A stretch of DNA of 64,000 nucleotides, from the NCBI GenBank assembly GCA_024220525.1, contig JAMYWO010000072.1, positions 96,134 to 160,133 on the forward strand, written 5' to 3'. Numbering within the stretch: position 1 is the first letter of the stretch; each line of letters begins with the position of its first letter. The translations under genes were made by a program, and so were the position numbers. This document shows, piece after piece, positions 34,220-45,976 of this stretch. The notes under the pieces were generated by a model. The model was given only the letters and a program-made list of their open reading frames with translations, was not told the DNA's origin and searched no databases. Source of the stretch: Cochliopodium minus (lineage: Eukaryota; Discosea; Himatismenida; Cochliopodiidae).

Positions 34220-34490
34220 TATGTTCTTTTTATTTATTTATACAATTTTTTTTATAATAATTTTGATATTTCAGAAAAAAAAAAAAGATTTTCAATAGAA
34301 TGTTCTTTCTAATTTTCATTCTCTCTTTATTTATTATTCACTGATTTTCATTTCAAGTTGATCCTAAACTGAAACAAGATTTAAACCTCAAAAAAAAGTA
34401 CAAAGGATATTTAATTTTTAATTTGTTCACAATTTTTCTATTTCAAAATTCCAAGAGAAAAAAAGATGAAAAGAAAAAAATTATAAAAAA
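34220..34490. other. Divergent promoter region between CHMP2 and neurochondrin-like genes
   Basis: 271 bp between two start codons on opposite strands. AT-rich, with poly-A runs near both ends and no distinct motif I can name. It probably serves both genes. Confidence 0.4.
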
Positions 34491-36572
34491 ATGAATAATG
34501 AAAATATGTTTTCCAATTGCTTGAAATTGCTATCATCAGAATCACATGAAGAAAAATTTGCAGGGATGCTTTTATATACAAAGATTTTCAAATATCAAGA
34601 ACAAACCAAAGAAAATATGTTAAAAATTTTTCATACAATATCTCCCAATTTCATCAAATTATTATTAAAATCAGATAATTCAAATGATGGGGAAATATAC
34701 AAAAAAATAGCAGTAAATATATTAAGTTGTTTCACAGAAATAAAGGAAGTATTCGATCATAATGAAATATTGGAGTGCTTGCCTGAAATATTGCAGATAT
34801 TTGTGGAAGATAAAAATAATGAAGAAGCATTCAAGTGTTTGGAAGCAATTTCTACTTTAAAGAAAGGCAGCAAAATCTTGATATTCAAATATTCAGAGAA
34901 ACTTAACGAAATAGCTGTTAATGAGATTGAAAAGAAAGAATACAGGCCATTGCAATTGATATCAAATTCTTTGAGGACTTTGGATGAAGAAATAGATGAG
35001 AATTACGATAAATTGAGAAATCAATTTTCAAGAACATTGAAAGCACTATGCACGATATTAGAGAACAAAAATGAAGAAAGAGCTTATCTCTTAAGAAATA
35101 TGGACACAATTCTCAAATTTTCATCGAAATTTCTCAGCAATAGCAACAAATCAGAGATATACAACGTAATCACTGCGATAATGAAGAAGAAATTGAAGAC
35201 AGAAGAGAAACAGGAGCTCTATTCGTTGATCCTAAATCTAATGACGAATATCTCACCCAATTGGATGGCATCAGAGAAAGAAAAGAGCGAGAGCTTCTCC
35301 CAATTCATCTTTGAGATGTGCAAAGTAGAAATTTCTCTCAATTTAAACTACGAAACAAAGCCAAGCTCTACATTGGTGATTATCTGCTTCAACATTCTAG
35401 AGATCTCCATCCATTACATGCTAGATGAAGAGAGTGAATGGAACTTTCAACCCTCTGCCTTGTTGAACATTCGTAACTCCTTGGTGCACACCTACAAATC
35501 TCTTTTTCAGTTCATCTCGGATCATTCCGAGCAAATGGCTATCACCTCTGATGACATCAAAGATGAAGAAAGACAAGAAGATAAAACAACAAAAGAGAAC
35601 ATTGTTGATCCAAAGGAATCTCCAACACCATCTTCTACATCATCCACCCCAACATCATCTTCTACATCTTCACATTCTCAATCACAAAATTCTTTTTCGT
35701 CTCGTTTTTCTGTGAGTGAGATACAAGAGCTTCTTTTCGCTTCCATTCGTGCTTTGAGCGTTTGGCTCGAGGAGGAGAGCGAGTTCTTGAGATCGGACCT
35801 CATCGACACTCTTCCTCAAATGCTCGCCTTGCCTCCCATCAAGCTAGACGAAGAACAAAACGGATCGTTGCACTCCATCTCCTTCCTATTGTCCCCTTTA
35901 TCCATTTTAACAGTTGAGGATGACATGAGGGACTGTTTTTTGAAGGTCGATGGCTTAAAGTTTCTTTTTGAGTTTCTCAGAGACAATGGTTCTTTGCTTG
36001 CTTTCAAAAGTTTCACCTCTCCCAATCACCCTTCCATTGTTGAATGTTGTCCTTCTGCTTCCACTCAAAACTCTCTCCTTTCTTTTTTCAACATCTTGAT
36101 CAATCTCTCAGCTTTCGGTCAAAAAGATCACAAAGTCCTCATTGCCAACAGCAGATTTTCTGTCCCCTTGTTTAACTTGATTGTGTCTTTCTTCCCTCTC
36201 CTTCAAAAGTATCCTCTTTCTGAACAATCCGAGCTTGACGTTCAACTTAGAGCTAGGTTGTTCTTGTCTCTTTTAAGTGTGGGAACTGAAATTTTTGACA
36301 ATTTGCCTCCCGAGAAAGCCTTGCCTCTCATTGACTTTTCTTCTCACTTCATTATGACTCTGTTGGAAAAGGACCTTGTTGATGATTTTGTTGGTGGTGA
36401 GTTGTGGGACATTCTCTTAAAGTTCTTCCTTGGTTTTATCAGCAAGGTGGGCCAGTGTCAGTATCCCTTCAAGTTTTTCCCTCTTCTCCAAAAGTTCCTC
36501 AACGAAACCAAACCTAAAAACGATTCTATTTATTTTGGAAAGATCAAAGTCTTTTCGTTTCAAAAGAAATAA
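34491..36572 (+). CDS. Neurochondrin-like ARM-repeat protein
   Basis: Single long exon of 693 aa, unusual in this intron-dense region. All-helical throughout. The start (CLKLLSSESHEEKFAGMLLYTKIFK) matches the neurochondrin opening, in which the first helices read L..L......KFAGLLLVTK. It is followed by SISFLLSPLSILTVEDDM and AFGQKDHKVLIANSRFSVPL, then repeated Leu-rich helices. A Ser/Thr/Pro low-complexity insert sits at about residues 375-405. Neurochondrin is a poorly understood conserved protein tied to Rab and SMN/Gemin complexes and neurite growth in animals. Its role in protists is unknown. Family call is from helix pattern and N-terminus, so moderate. Confidence 0.6.
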   Translation: MNNENMFSNCLKLLSSESHEEKFAGMLLYTKIFKYQEQTKENMLKIFHTISPNFIKLLLKSDNSNDGEIYKKIAVNILSCFTEIKEVFDHNEILECLPEILQIFVEDKNNEEAFKCLEAISTLKKGSKILIFKYSEKLNEIAVNEIEKKEYRPLQLISNSLRTLDEEIDENYDKLRNQFSRTLKALCTILENKNEERAYLLRNMDTILKFSSKFLSNSNKSEIYNVITAIMKKKLKTEEKQELYSLILNLMTNISPNWMASEKEKSESFSQFIFEMCKVEISLNLNYETKPSSTLVIICFNILEISIHYMLDEESEWNFQPSALLNIRNSLVHTYKSLFQFISDHSEQMAITSDDIKDEERQEDKTTKENIVDPKESPTPSSTSSTPTSSSTSSHSQSQNSFSSRFSVSEIQELLFASIRALSVWLEEESEFLRSDLIDTLPQMLALPPIKLDEEQNGSLHSISFLLSPLSILTVEDDMRDCFLKVDGLKFLFEFLRDNGSLLAFKSFTSPNHPSIVECCPSASTQNSLLSFFNILINLSAFGQKDHKVLIANSRFSVPLFNLIVSFFPLLQKYPLSEQSELDVQLRARLFLSLLSVGTEIFDNLPPEKALPLIDFSSHFIMTLLEKDLVDDFVGGELWDILLKFFLGFISKVGQCQYPFKFFPLLQKFLNETKPKNDSIYFGKIKVFSFQKK

Positions 36573-36648
36573 TCCTTTTTTTTATGTAAAATAATATTAA
36601 AATTTTATTTCTTTAAAGTTTATTTGTTCAAATAAATTATCCTTTTGA

Positions 36649-38153
36649 TTAAAGTTTTGGTTGAGATTTTGCGTTTTTAAGCAACAACAACGCTTCTTTA
36701 CAAGAACCAAGGTGCAAAGTCCAACCACTACCACTGTGTCCGTAATTGTGGATAACAGCTACTTGAACATCTTTGCCATTTTTGTTTACTTTGACAAACT
36801 CTTTTTCCACTCTCAAATTATCTCTGTGTGGTCTCAAGCCAACTTTTACATCCAAAATTTTGGGAGTTTTTGGCACGTGCTCTTCAGGGGCGACTTCTTG
36901 GCATCTGCGGATGATTTCTTTGGTGAACTCGTTGTTAGGAGTTGTGTTCCAATCGTGTTCGTTAGCAGAACCTCCTAAAACGACGCCTTGTGAATAAAGT
37001 AAGGTTATTTAAATAGTCAAAAAATAATAAATGAAAAAGTAAAACATAAAATTTTACAATCAGATCTCATGATAACATAAGCTAATTTGTCCATGTCATT
37101 GTTGAAAAAGAACCATTTTTTGTGGTAATAATCTTTTGTTTGAATTTTGACTACTTGACCGGCAATAGGATAGGTTTTTTGATCGTTAAACAAGAAACGA
37201 GAGCCCAAACCAGCACAGTTGAAAACAGCATACAAGTTGTCACTGTGGACTTCCTTGATAAATTCTGAAAAATTTTCGATTTTCCTTTTATGAAGAGAGA
37301 TCCCCAATTTTTTAGCAACCACATTCAATTCCTTTTTTTTAATCATAAATAAAAATATTATAAGTTTTAATTTTAAATTTTTTAATTATTAGAATTAACT
37401 CGCTTTTTTTTAAACTTTTTTTTTTAACCTTCATGTACACAGGCACCTCACACAAAATACTTTTGTAATAATATCCATCCTTGTAATCAAGAGGGAGATC
37501 CTTCTTCTCAACCCTTTTAAAGTCCAACACAGTGTTTTTCCAAGCAGGATCCTCCATGCTTGATCTGCTGTAGTCGAAGCCGTGGATCCAATCTACTACT
37601 CTTGATGCTCCTTCCTTTTCTATGTTGCTTAACATGACCGATAAAAGTCTGAAATTTTCTTTAGCTGAAAGAAATTCAAATCAAATTTCTTTTAGTTTTT
37701 TTTTCTTTAAAATTACCAATTTTCAATAAATTTGGATCTTCATTGGACAAAAATGGCTAGATTTACATTTTTTTTTAAGATTATAATTCATTTAATAATA
37801 GAGAAAATTCTGTTCAGGGATATATAGATTTATTATAATGATTTTATAGTTTCAAACACCTCTATTATCATGATAAGAAAATAATTGCAATAATCATTGA
37901 TCCTTTTATTTTACCAACTGAGATATATCTTTCAAAATAATTTTACCTTGAAAAAAGCACCAGCAATATCTGATGTGGTATCAGGTGAGTAATTCTCAGA
38001 ATAGACTTCCACATCATAACCAGCGAATTTGGACAAGATGGCACAACATAAACCCATGACACCAGCACCAATCACAATCACCTTCTTACCCTTTTCTGGA
38101 TATTTTCCATTTTTTTCGATTTCTTCAATGCAGAACTTGTAAGTTGTTTCCAT
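36649..38153 (-). CDS. DAO: D-amino-acid oxidase (FAD)
   Basis: Oxidises D-amino acids to 2-oxo acids with release of ammonia and H2O2. Five exons (38153-37947, 37756-37717, 37664-37429, 37331-37058, 36986-36649) give 364 aa, compared with 347 in human. FAD-binding VIVIGAGVMGLCCAI is followed by SDIAGAFFKPFLSNEDP, WKNTVLDFKRV, DLYAVFNCAGLGS, then GLRPHRDNLRVEKEF, the arginine that binds substrate carboxylate. HNYGHSGSGWTLHLG then matches the DAO signature H-N-Y-G-H-x-G-x-G. A 15-residue N-terminal extension precedes the Rossmann strand. The end, ...SQPKL, resembles a PTS1 peroxisomal signal. D-aspartate oxidase is the alternative. Confidence 0.92.
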
Positions 38154-38204
38154 TTTTTTTTTTTCTATCAAAATGAATCTTTGTTTTAAAAGTAAAGAAC
38201 AGGT

Positions 38205-39466
38205 TTAATAAGAATAGACATCTAAAATTTCTTTCCCCTTATCTACTGAAATCTCAAAAGAGATGTTTTTGGAGAAATCAATACTCTCAAATGTAGTTTT
38301 GAAGTACTTTATCCCTCCCAAGTGGAAGAACGCGTACTCCTCATAAATAGGAGCTCTCTTGATCATGAACTGAGGAGAACCTCTTTTTCTGTAACGATCA
38401 AAGTTTCCATCTTCGATACAATAACGAGTGAATTCAGGCATGAACCCATAACAGTGTGTATGAAAATTTGTTTGGAACTTTTCTTTTCTCAGGTCAAGAT
38501 TTACATCTGAAGGTTGATAACTCTGGGAATATCTCAGTATTTTACCATTATCCCATCGAATATAATTGATTGGATGTGGTAAAAAACCTCCATCCAATTG
38601 AACCGCCAAGTGATAAAAAGAGACATCACTTTCCATAACGACTTTGGTGAAATAATGTTCATCAAAGTAATAGTTTTCCCCATTGAAAACATGTTCTTTG
38701 AAAGGAGTTTCATATTTCTTTGCCAAACCATTTGTTTTTCTGTCATTTTTTAAAATTGTGAATTGTCCCCTCGTGAACAAAACTCCTACGTAGTTTGCAC
38801 AAGAAACTACTTCGAAATTTTCTAGAATCTTGGGATCTATCATCCTATCCAAGTCTCCGAAAATTATATCCAAATCTGACCATGCCCAATGCGAGAATTT
38901 TTCTACAGGAATGTATTCCTCAAATAAATGTCCAAAAATGGGCTTTAGACTAAGTTTTAAGGAATTAAAGTTGGTGGTTTAAGACAATTTCTGTTAGTTT
39001 TATTTATTAATTAAAATTTCTTAATTTATTTTTACTTCAAGGTATGCACTCCATTTTGATTCAATTTATCGCTATATTCTTTCATTTTGATTTGATCATT
39101 CCATCCAAAGTATCCAAATGTTCTTTGTGACAACATCATCGAGAGATTTTTCAATCCGACAAATTCGAAATTGGATGATTGAGATTTTACTGATTCCATT
39201 TTGAATAGATCTTGATCAACAAATAATAACCATTTATATCTCTTGGAATGTATCGTGGATTTTATGAGATAATCCATCCATTTATATTTTTCGCCTATAA
39301 ATATCATCAAAATTGCAACTTTTTTTTCTTCCTTCAGGGAATTTCCCATTCTTTGATTCTCATATAAACTATTATCTTTTTGATAAATAAAGTTGAACAA
39401 GATGATGGATACAAAAAAAATCAACAAGATATTTAGAAAAATTGAGATTTTTAGTGGAAAATTCAT
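38205..39466 (-). CDS. Type II membrane glycosyltransferase-like protein (DUF6625-type)
   Basis: Two exons (39466-39036, 38949-38205) give 391 aa. A short cytosolic end and one signal anchor (ISIFLNILLIFFVSIILFNF, residues about 8-27) would put the rest in the Golgi or ER lumen. VAILMIFIGEKYKWMDYLIK, YKWLLFVDQDL and NLKPIFGHLFEEYIP precede FSHWAWSDLDIIFGDL, a D-x-D-type metal site as in GT-A glycosyltransferases. The order K..LKP.FG..F...I....W.W.D.D..FGDL resembles a family of uncharacterised protist and algal transferases. Donor and acceptor sugars are unknown. The stop codon lies 51 bp from the start of the D-amino-acid oxidase gene on the same strand. Confidence 0.65.
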
Positions 39467-39803
39467 TTTTTTTTGATTTTTTCAAATTAGAAAAAAAAAT
39501 TTTTATTTATTGCTGAATAAAATGTTCACAAAAGCTGTGGTTTCAAATATTATATTTTAAGGCCTCTTACTCCCATAACTTTTTTGAAATTATTAAATCT
39601 AAATTTTCCACTAACTCCCCAAGAAATTTGCTTGAAAAAAATTGTAAAATTTCACATTTTAAAACAAGATTATTGGATAAATCTAACAAATTTTTTAAAC
39701 ATAGGGGATATACTTTATTCATTTTAATTTATTTAAATTCTTTATTAAATAAATTCGAAAATAAAAAATAAAAAAAAAGAAAAGAAATAAACTATTATCT
39801 CCC
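39467..39803. other. AT-rich intergenic gap
   Basis: Nothing recognisable. It lies between divergent start codons and so probably contains both promoters. Confidence 0.45.
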
Positions 39804-40130
39804 ATGAATCTTCATAAACAAATCACAATTAAGAATCACCTCAAAAAGAATAAATATATTTATCTTCTCAGGAAACTTTCGGATAGGAAAATGTATAAAT
39901 TTCTTTTAAAACAAGGACTTATGGAGGAGGCCAATAAATTCATCCAAGAGAAAATTGATGGGATGTCTTTTATAATTATCTTCAGTAATTTAGAAGGAAT
40001 CAATGTTCTCAATGAAATGGATTTCTCACAAAGGCAAATAGATCAATTGAAACAATTGTATTCCACCATTTCAGAACATAGAAAGGTTCATTGTAAAGAT
40101 TATCAGAGAGAGGAAACACCATTTAACTAA
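39804..40130 (+). CDS. Small SAM-domain-like protein
   Basis: Single exon, 108 aa. Residues about 30-92 (YKFLLKQGLMEEANKFIQEK, IDGMSFIIIF, EGINVLNEMDFSQRQIDQLK, QLYSTI) follow the five-helix SAM pattern, in which L...GL..Y...F.E..IDG..LL...E..L.ELG....R..IL..I. Nothing else is present, so it would be a free SAM module, possibly an adaptor that polymerises or pairs with another SAM protein. A chance match is possible given the short length. Confidence 0.5.
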   Translation: MNLHKQITIKNHLKKNKYIYLLRKLSDRKMYKFLLKQGLMEEANKFIQEKIDGMSFIIIFSNLEGINVLNEMDFSQRQIDQLKQLYSTISEHRKVHCKDYQREETPFN

Positions 40131-40469
40131 AAAAAATAATCATATGTTTAAAGAGAAAAATTAAAAATACTTTTGAAATAGGAACTTTATTTCAATATCG
40201 GAAAAATGCAAACAAATATCGAAAACATCTCCTCTTAATAAATTTATATATTTTAAAATATTCAAATTTTTTTGTCAAAAAATTAATAGATGTTCGAAAA
40301 AAATAAAAGAAATATCCATTTTTGGAAAAGATATGAAATCCACAATGAGGAAAATAAAATACAATTTTTTTTTTAATCAAAATCTATTTTTCTCTTTAGA
40401 AACAACTATTGAAGAGATCCTTCCATTAATAAGAAATAATCATTATCGGAAAAAAAAATGGCTTGTTAT
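40131..40469. other. AT-rich intergenic gap
   Basis: Convergent 3' ends on both sides. No gene or repeat recognised. Confidence 0.45.
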
Positions 40470-43358
40470 TTATTTATTATTAATTTTAAAAGCTCCCTCA
40501 ACAGAGAAGGTCTTGAACTCTTTCATAGGAGGAGCAAGGATCTGCAAAACCATGCAGTTTGTGTTAGAAGTATTCTCAAGCTTGTGAACAATGGAACCGC
40601 TGCAAAAAGAAGAAGAACCCTCAAAAAGACTTCTCTTCTCAGTGATGGAGAAAGGACGTTTCTTTGTATCATAAATGGTCTCGACAAGTTCACCAAATAA
40701 AATTTTGCGCCAATATTTGTTGACATAGCCATGATCATGAATCAAACCAAGCTGATTAGGAAAGTAAATCATGATGTAAATTTCAAAAGTATCAGTCTTA
40801 GAGACGAGGTAACGACAATTTTCGTTCTCGTTCTTACTGATGTACTCCATAAGTTGTTGTTGATGAAACTGGACCTTGTCTAAATACTTGGTTACGGTCT
40901 CGTAGTTGGGATTGGGTTCGGAGAGTACCGTGGAGACTTTGTGGAGGAGGGACTGGAGGTTACAGCAGGGGGAGTTGGCAAAGTTGTCGATTTGGACGAG
41001 TGAGTTGAACTTACTCTCTCTTTTGAAGCATTTGGAAGAATATACACAAGGGTTTAACTTTTGCTTTCTAGAGTTTTCAGAGAAACCCTATTTTATTATT
41101 ATATCAAAGATAACAAATAAAGAATGAGTTTTAAAAAGTAAAAATGTAAATTTTTTTTTTACTAAACACTCGATGTAAGGAGGAGAATAGAGATGAAGAC
41201 TGATACATTTCTCTTCACTTGAACGATTTTTGGTTTTGTGGTATCCCTCTTCTTCCTCTTCTTTAAGAAAATGAGAAGTACCCTCGTTCAAAGAAACAAC
41301 CTTTTCAATTTCATAAAGGTTGTTTTCTGGTTCGCAAAATTTAACAAAATCCAAGTTTCCTCTCAAAACTCTGATCCATGTCTTTCTCTGTGAATTGTCT
41401 TCTTCGTGATGATGTGTGTGTATGGTAGTCTCTTGTCCTTTGTTCCAGCAAATCAACATGAGTGAAAACCTCTTGTCTATGGAGACCAAAATTCTTGTGT
41501 AACTATAATCATTGAAGTGAACCAATGTTTCCAAAGTTCTAGAGAAGATTTTAAAAAAAGTATGAACGATTTAGAATGTTGAATTAATTCTAATAATTCA
41601 GATTTAATTTAAAAAATTAATTACAATGAGTCCAGTGTTAATTTAGAGAGGGCTACTCTTATTTCTTCTTCATCTTTTATGTTCAACAAAGGTTTGGAGA
41701 GTGTTTGGGAGACTTGAGATTCAAACTCTTGCAAAGAAAGAGAAAAATCAGAAAAAGCAACTTGAACCAAGTCTTCCACCTTAATTTTCAATTAAAAAAT
41801 TGAATAAATTTTCAAAAAAATTTTAAAAAAAAATACAATTAAATTAGAGTCTCTTAGGGAAACTACTTTTCTTTCTCCTGTTTCAGGAAAATAGCACCCA
41901 CATTGATTGTAAGCAGGAATGTATATATGAAGTGAGACTGCCACTTCGTCCTCGCTGGGGTTCAAAACCTGATGCAACCCACGAGTGTCGTCGATATATC
42001 TTACTTTCTCGGTCAACAACTCGTTGATTCCCTTGATGGTAATATCTTTAGGGCAAGAGGCCTGATTAAATGAAATCTCTCGGAGTGAACCCGAAAGCAT
42101 TTTCATGAAACAATTTGATCCTTTTTTTATTTGAAAAATATTAGTTTAGTTTAATCTCTTTGAATGGTGGTTTTTTCAAAGCTCCGAGTTTTTAAGATTT
42201 TTTATTATGAAACATATTTACCTGCATGATCATGTATGGATGATTTTTGACCAGGGCTCCAGCACAAGATCATCTTTTTCAAAAAAAAAAATTTGATAAT
42301 TTATTTTGGATTTGATTTATATTATTTCATCTCAACGATTTGATTAATTTCTTTTTTTTTTCTTTTTTTTTACCAAAGTGTATTGTTCACTGTAAGAAAC
42401 TAAATTCCTGGTATACATTTTATTACAAAAATTAGTATATTTTTCCCACTCCTTCTTGTTGAAGCGGAGATTCTCGATCCAGTTAATGAACTTATCAATG
42501 TTTTCATTCTCCACCGGAATCTTCCCGATCTTTTTGAGCTCCTCCGTCAAGATGAGACTGAAGGTGGGGAAGTTGGTGTATTGGATGATGGGATTATCTA
42601 TGGGATTCATCTTGTCCAATTGATAGCATTCGGAGATGAAATTGGTGGATGTCAAGATTGGTGAGTATATGAGTGGTTTATTTGCTTGTGTTGAATTCTC
42701 CTTGAAGCATTGTCCAAGATATGGATCTGAATAGATATGCAAGGAGAATGTCTCCTTAACTGTATTCCCAAACGAATGCACTCCCAATCTTTGACTATGG
42801 AATGCTTTTTCCTTCACTTCCATCTTCTCCACCTCTCCGTTGCATTTCTGATGTTTGTATTCCAAAGCTCCCTTTATCACCTTTATGAAACAATTCTGCT
42901 TTATATCTCCATGTGAATGCATCGGCCTTTATAAAAAATTTTGATAATTATAATTTTCCAGAGAAATTAATTATACTCAATAAAAAAGTTACATTTCTGT
43001 TATTTCTCCCCAATATATCATTATGACGGAGAAATTTTCGTCCAATGTGAGTAGATTTCTCGAAAAATTATTCTTCAAATCTGCAAATTCTTTCCATTCC
43101 CTTCAAAATAATAATTATCATAAAGAATGTTGGAATGCGAAACAAAAAAAAAAAAATCCAAAAAAATTACTCTGGATCGAAAGTGAATTGGTCCAATATG
43201 TATAATATTTTTTCCATATCCTTTTTCTCTTGTGAAAATAGGCATTTTAAATCAGATAATAATTTTATAGCTGGCTTATCAAGTTTATATATAATATTTT
43301 GACCATCTTTTGATATATTGGTCAAAGAATCCTTTTTAAGTGGTTTCTCGTTCAGCAT
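40470..43358 (-). CDS. Four-module cysteine dioxygenase-like protein
   Basis: Cysteine dioxygenase (CDO) oxidises cysteine thiol to sulfinate with Fe(II) and O2. Eight exons (43358-43171, 43100-42993, 42926-42374, 42273-42222, 42120-41837, 41779-41625, 41538-41163, 41087-40470) read in one frame for 777 aa, with four full CDO cupins of about 195 aa each. Iron ligands HxH...H are kept in all: MHSHG/GVHSFGN, IHDHA/GLHQVLN, IHTHH/GYHKTKN and IHDHG/IVHKLEN. The cysteine-carboxylate Arg is kept in all (SRNL, TRNL, TRIL, CRYL). The crosslink Cys is present in modules 1 and 2 (QNCF, SNCF) but Trp stands there in 3 and 4. The partner Tyr is present in 1-3 (LHIY, LHIY, LHLY) and lost in 4 (LQIL). Modules 1-3 could be active. 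Module 4 looks regulatory. Confidence 0.9.
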
Positions 43359-43569
43359 TTGATTTTTTTTTATTTTTTCTTTAATTTTTAATCAAATAAA
43401 CTTTAGATGTTATATGAAATAATGAAGAGAAATTTCTTTACAAAGAGTGATTTAATAAAAATTTCATAGAGAATCCACTCAAAAGTTTGAAATCATAAGA
43501 GATGTTTAAAGGTAAACATTTGGGTCCAAAAGAAAAAATTTTAATTAAATCAAATTAGGAGCTCACTTT

Positions 43570-45874
43570 TTATTTCAAATCAGGATAATAAGTAAAAGAG
43601 ACATCAAGTTGGCCATCATGTGAAAAGATAGGCTTGGTATTGAAATGATACCATCCTCCCACAGTCTTCTCAGCCTCCCACTCACTAATATCGTATCTGA
43701 AAGATCCATGGAGGGTATGCTCACCAATTTTCTCATTATCAAAACATTGAATGAGTACTCTATCATCAAGATCGGTCCTCTTCAAAAAAAAAAAAATTAG
43801 GTTAATTATCCATTAAAATGAACTGATATTTTGTGAAAACAAAAGGTGAAATTTAAAAGAAAAAAAGAAAATTTTATACATCAGAATCATTTTTCTCTTC
43901 GATTGGGAAGTCAAACAGAATGGAAAACTTTGGATCCAAACTTCCAGAAACAATTTGTGTAGTATACTCATATCTCCCAAGACTTACCTTGCAATAAGCA
44001 TCAGTCATGCTGACAGGATCGGTTTGTTTGAGTCCTTTTATTTGCCTAATTTCTACAATCATGCATCCTCTAAAAATAAATTTAATAAAAAATTAAAATA
44101 TTATAGATAAAAATTATACCTGTAGGAAGAATTTTTGTCCAACACATTGTCTTTTATGGTTTCTGTGGAGAGCGATCCCTTGTTTTTCTTAACTTTTTTT
44201 TTCTTCATTTTTTTGATGACAGAAGACTTGCTGGCCATGTCAACCTGAAAAAGTAAATATGTATGAAAAACTTTAGAAAAAAAAAAGATAATTATGAACA
44301 AAAAAAAAAGTTAAAAAGATTGAAAAAACACATCTAAAAATCAAAAAAATTAAATATCAAAACATAAAAAATAACTAAATTTTTTTTTTTTTTTACAATC
44401 AACATCTCTGGAAGTAACATCATCTGTTTGATAGTTGAATCAATGGTGGACAACAGATAACGTTCAACACCATAGATGGAAAAGAGGTTCATGGATTGGA
44501 AGGCTTTGAGGTCAAATCTGAGCCAGTCTGTTGGGAGTTGGCGGAATGCCACCTCAAGAGATTTTGCTGGGAACCAACTTTCTCCTTTTTGGAAAATGCA
44601 ACCAATGTGCATCTACATTTTTTTTTCAAAAAAATTTTGAAAAAAACAAATTTGGAATAAATAAATGAAATTAAAATAAAAATTCCAAAAATCCTACCTC
44701 TGCGGTTACGTTGACGTTATCCACGACCACAGGAAGTTTTAACTTTAAATTGTTGGTTCCCACTTTAACGACCAACTGCAAGGAAATATCTCCAGAGTAT
44801 TTGAAAGTGGCATCCATTTTCTAAATAAAGTAAAAAAAGGGTTGTAAAAAATAAAAAAAAAAAAAAATTTTTTTTTTTTTTTTACGAAATGATTTTGGAT
44901 TATCTTAGTTTCCTCCTGGTTTGAAGCTTCGGGGTTTTCGGGATTCAATTTGTCATCTTCGTTTTCTTTTGTCTTCTTTTTTACGAGAGGATTGATGGTG
45001 TTAGCGATGTGCCCGATACCTTTGATGAGAACATTCTTATTTAACTTTGAAGATTCTTTTTTCTTCTTTTCTATTTTCTCGGTCAAACTCTTAATATAAT
45101 CAATAGTTGGAGGGATCACACCAAATGATACATTTTTGACGGTGATAGAATCCTATAACGAAAAAAAAAAAAAAATGTGAAGAGATATGAAATTTCAATT
45201 TACATAATGAAATCATGATATTGATGCCAACAAAAGCATAAATCAATTTTTATATGTTAGGTATAAATTCATTTAAGTGAGAATAAGAGATGAGATAAAA
45301 AATTTTTTGTTTAAGGATCTCTTGAAGATATTGTTTTAAATAAATAATGGTCTGATCTATTCTCTAGAAATTCCAATCTTACAATAATGAAACTTGGCTT
45401 TGGTCTTGTTGGATCTACTGGCTGCAAGGTTTTGATCAAGGTAGCAAGATAATTATTCATGAAGGATTTGGTGAATGAATCAAGCATTTCGGTTATATTG
45501 GGAAAGACAGCAGCAATCAAAAGATTTAGCCATTCTGATGAATCTCTTTGCTTGGCGATAGATTTAGATTCATCTCTTTCGGTTATATGTACATCTTTAT
45601 AGAGTTTATATCCTTTTTTGAAATTGATGGAATGGATTCTCCAAACCACAAGAAATATGGCAATGATCCAAATAATATTGAGCTTAAAATAACCAAGGAT
45701 ATAAGAAAGAAAAACACCTATGATAACGGGAATGGCCATTCTTATCAAATTTATGAATCCTCCAAAAATACCCTTACTACTTGGAGGGGGTGGAGGAGGC
45801 AAGTTTTCGATAGCAATTTTCTTTGATACAAGTTCATTAGAAGATGCTAATAAATCTGTTTGGCTTTCTTTCAT
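43570..45874 (-). CDS. Extended synaptotagmin/tricalbin-like lipid-transfer protein
   Basis: ER-plasma-membrane contact protein that moves lipids. Seven exons (45874-45383, 45152-44886, 44820-44698, 44612-44397, 44244-44120, 44069-43880, 43779-43570) give 540 aa. A Pro-rich N-terminus is followed by a hydrophobic hairpin (residues about 36-82) that would anchor in the ER. An SMP domain starts SSEWLNLLIAAVFPNITEML and goes on ITVKNVSFGVIPPTIDYIK. Inside it is a charged insert of about 60 residues (KKKKESSKLNKNV...NQEETKIIQ). A single C2 domain ends the protein (MIVEIRQIKGLKQTDPVSMT...YCKVSLGRY...DPKFSILFDFPI). Only some of the C2 calcium-site aspartates are visible. Confidence 0.88.
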
Positions 45875-45976
45875 TATAAATATTCTTATTTCAAATTTTT
45901 TTTAAATTATAATATAATAAACAGAACAAATAAATAATATCTTTTAAAGTTCTCCAATGTATTGTGTTCAAAAAAT

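Noticed and set aside
39804-40130. SAM-like gene as the end of the cysteine dioxygenase gene
   Set aside because: It is on the opposite strand with its own start and stop.
40470-43358. Reading the CDO region as four tandem duplicate genes
   Set aside because: Module 1 to 2 is continuous within exon 3, and the other joins keep frame through good splice sites. There is no start or stop between modules.
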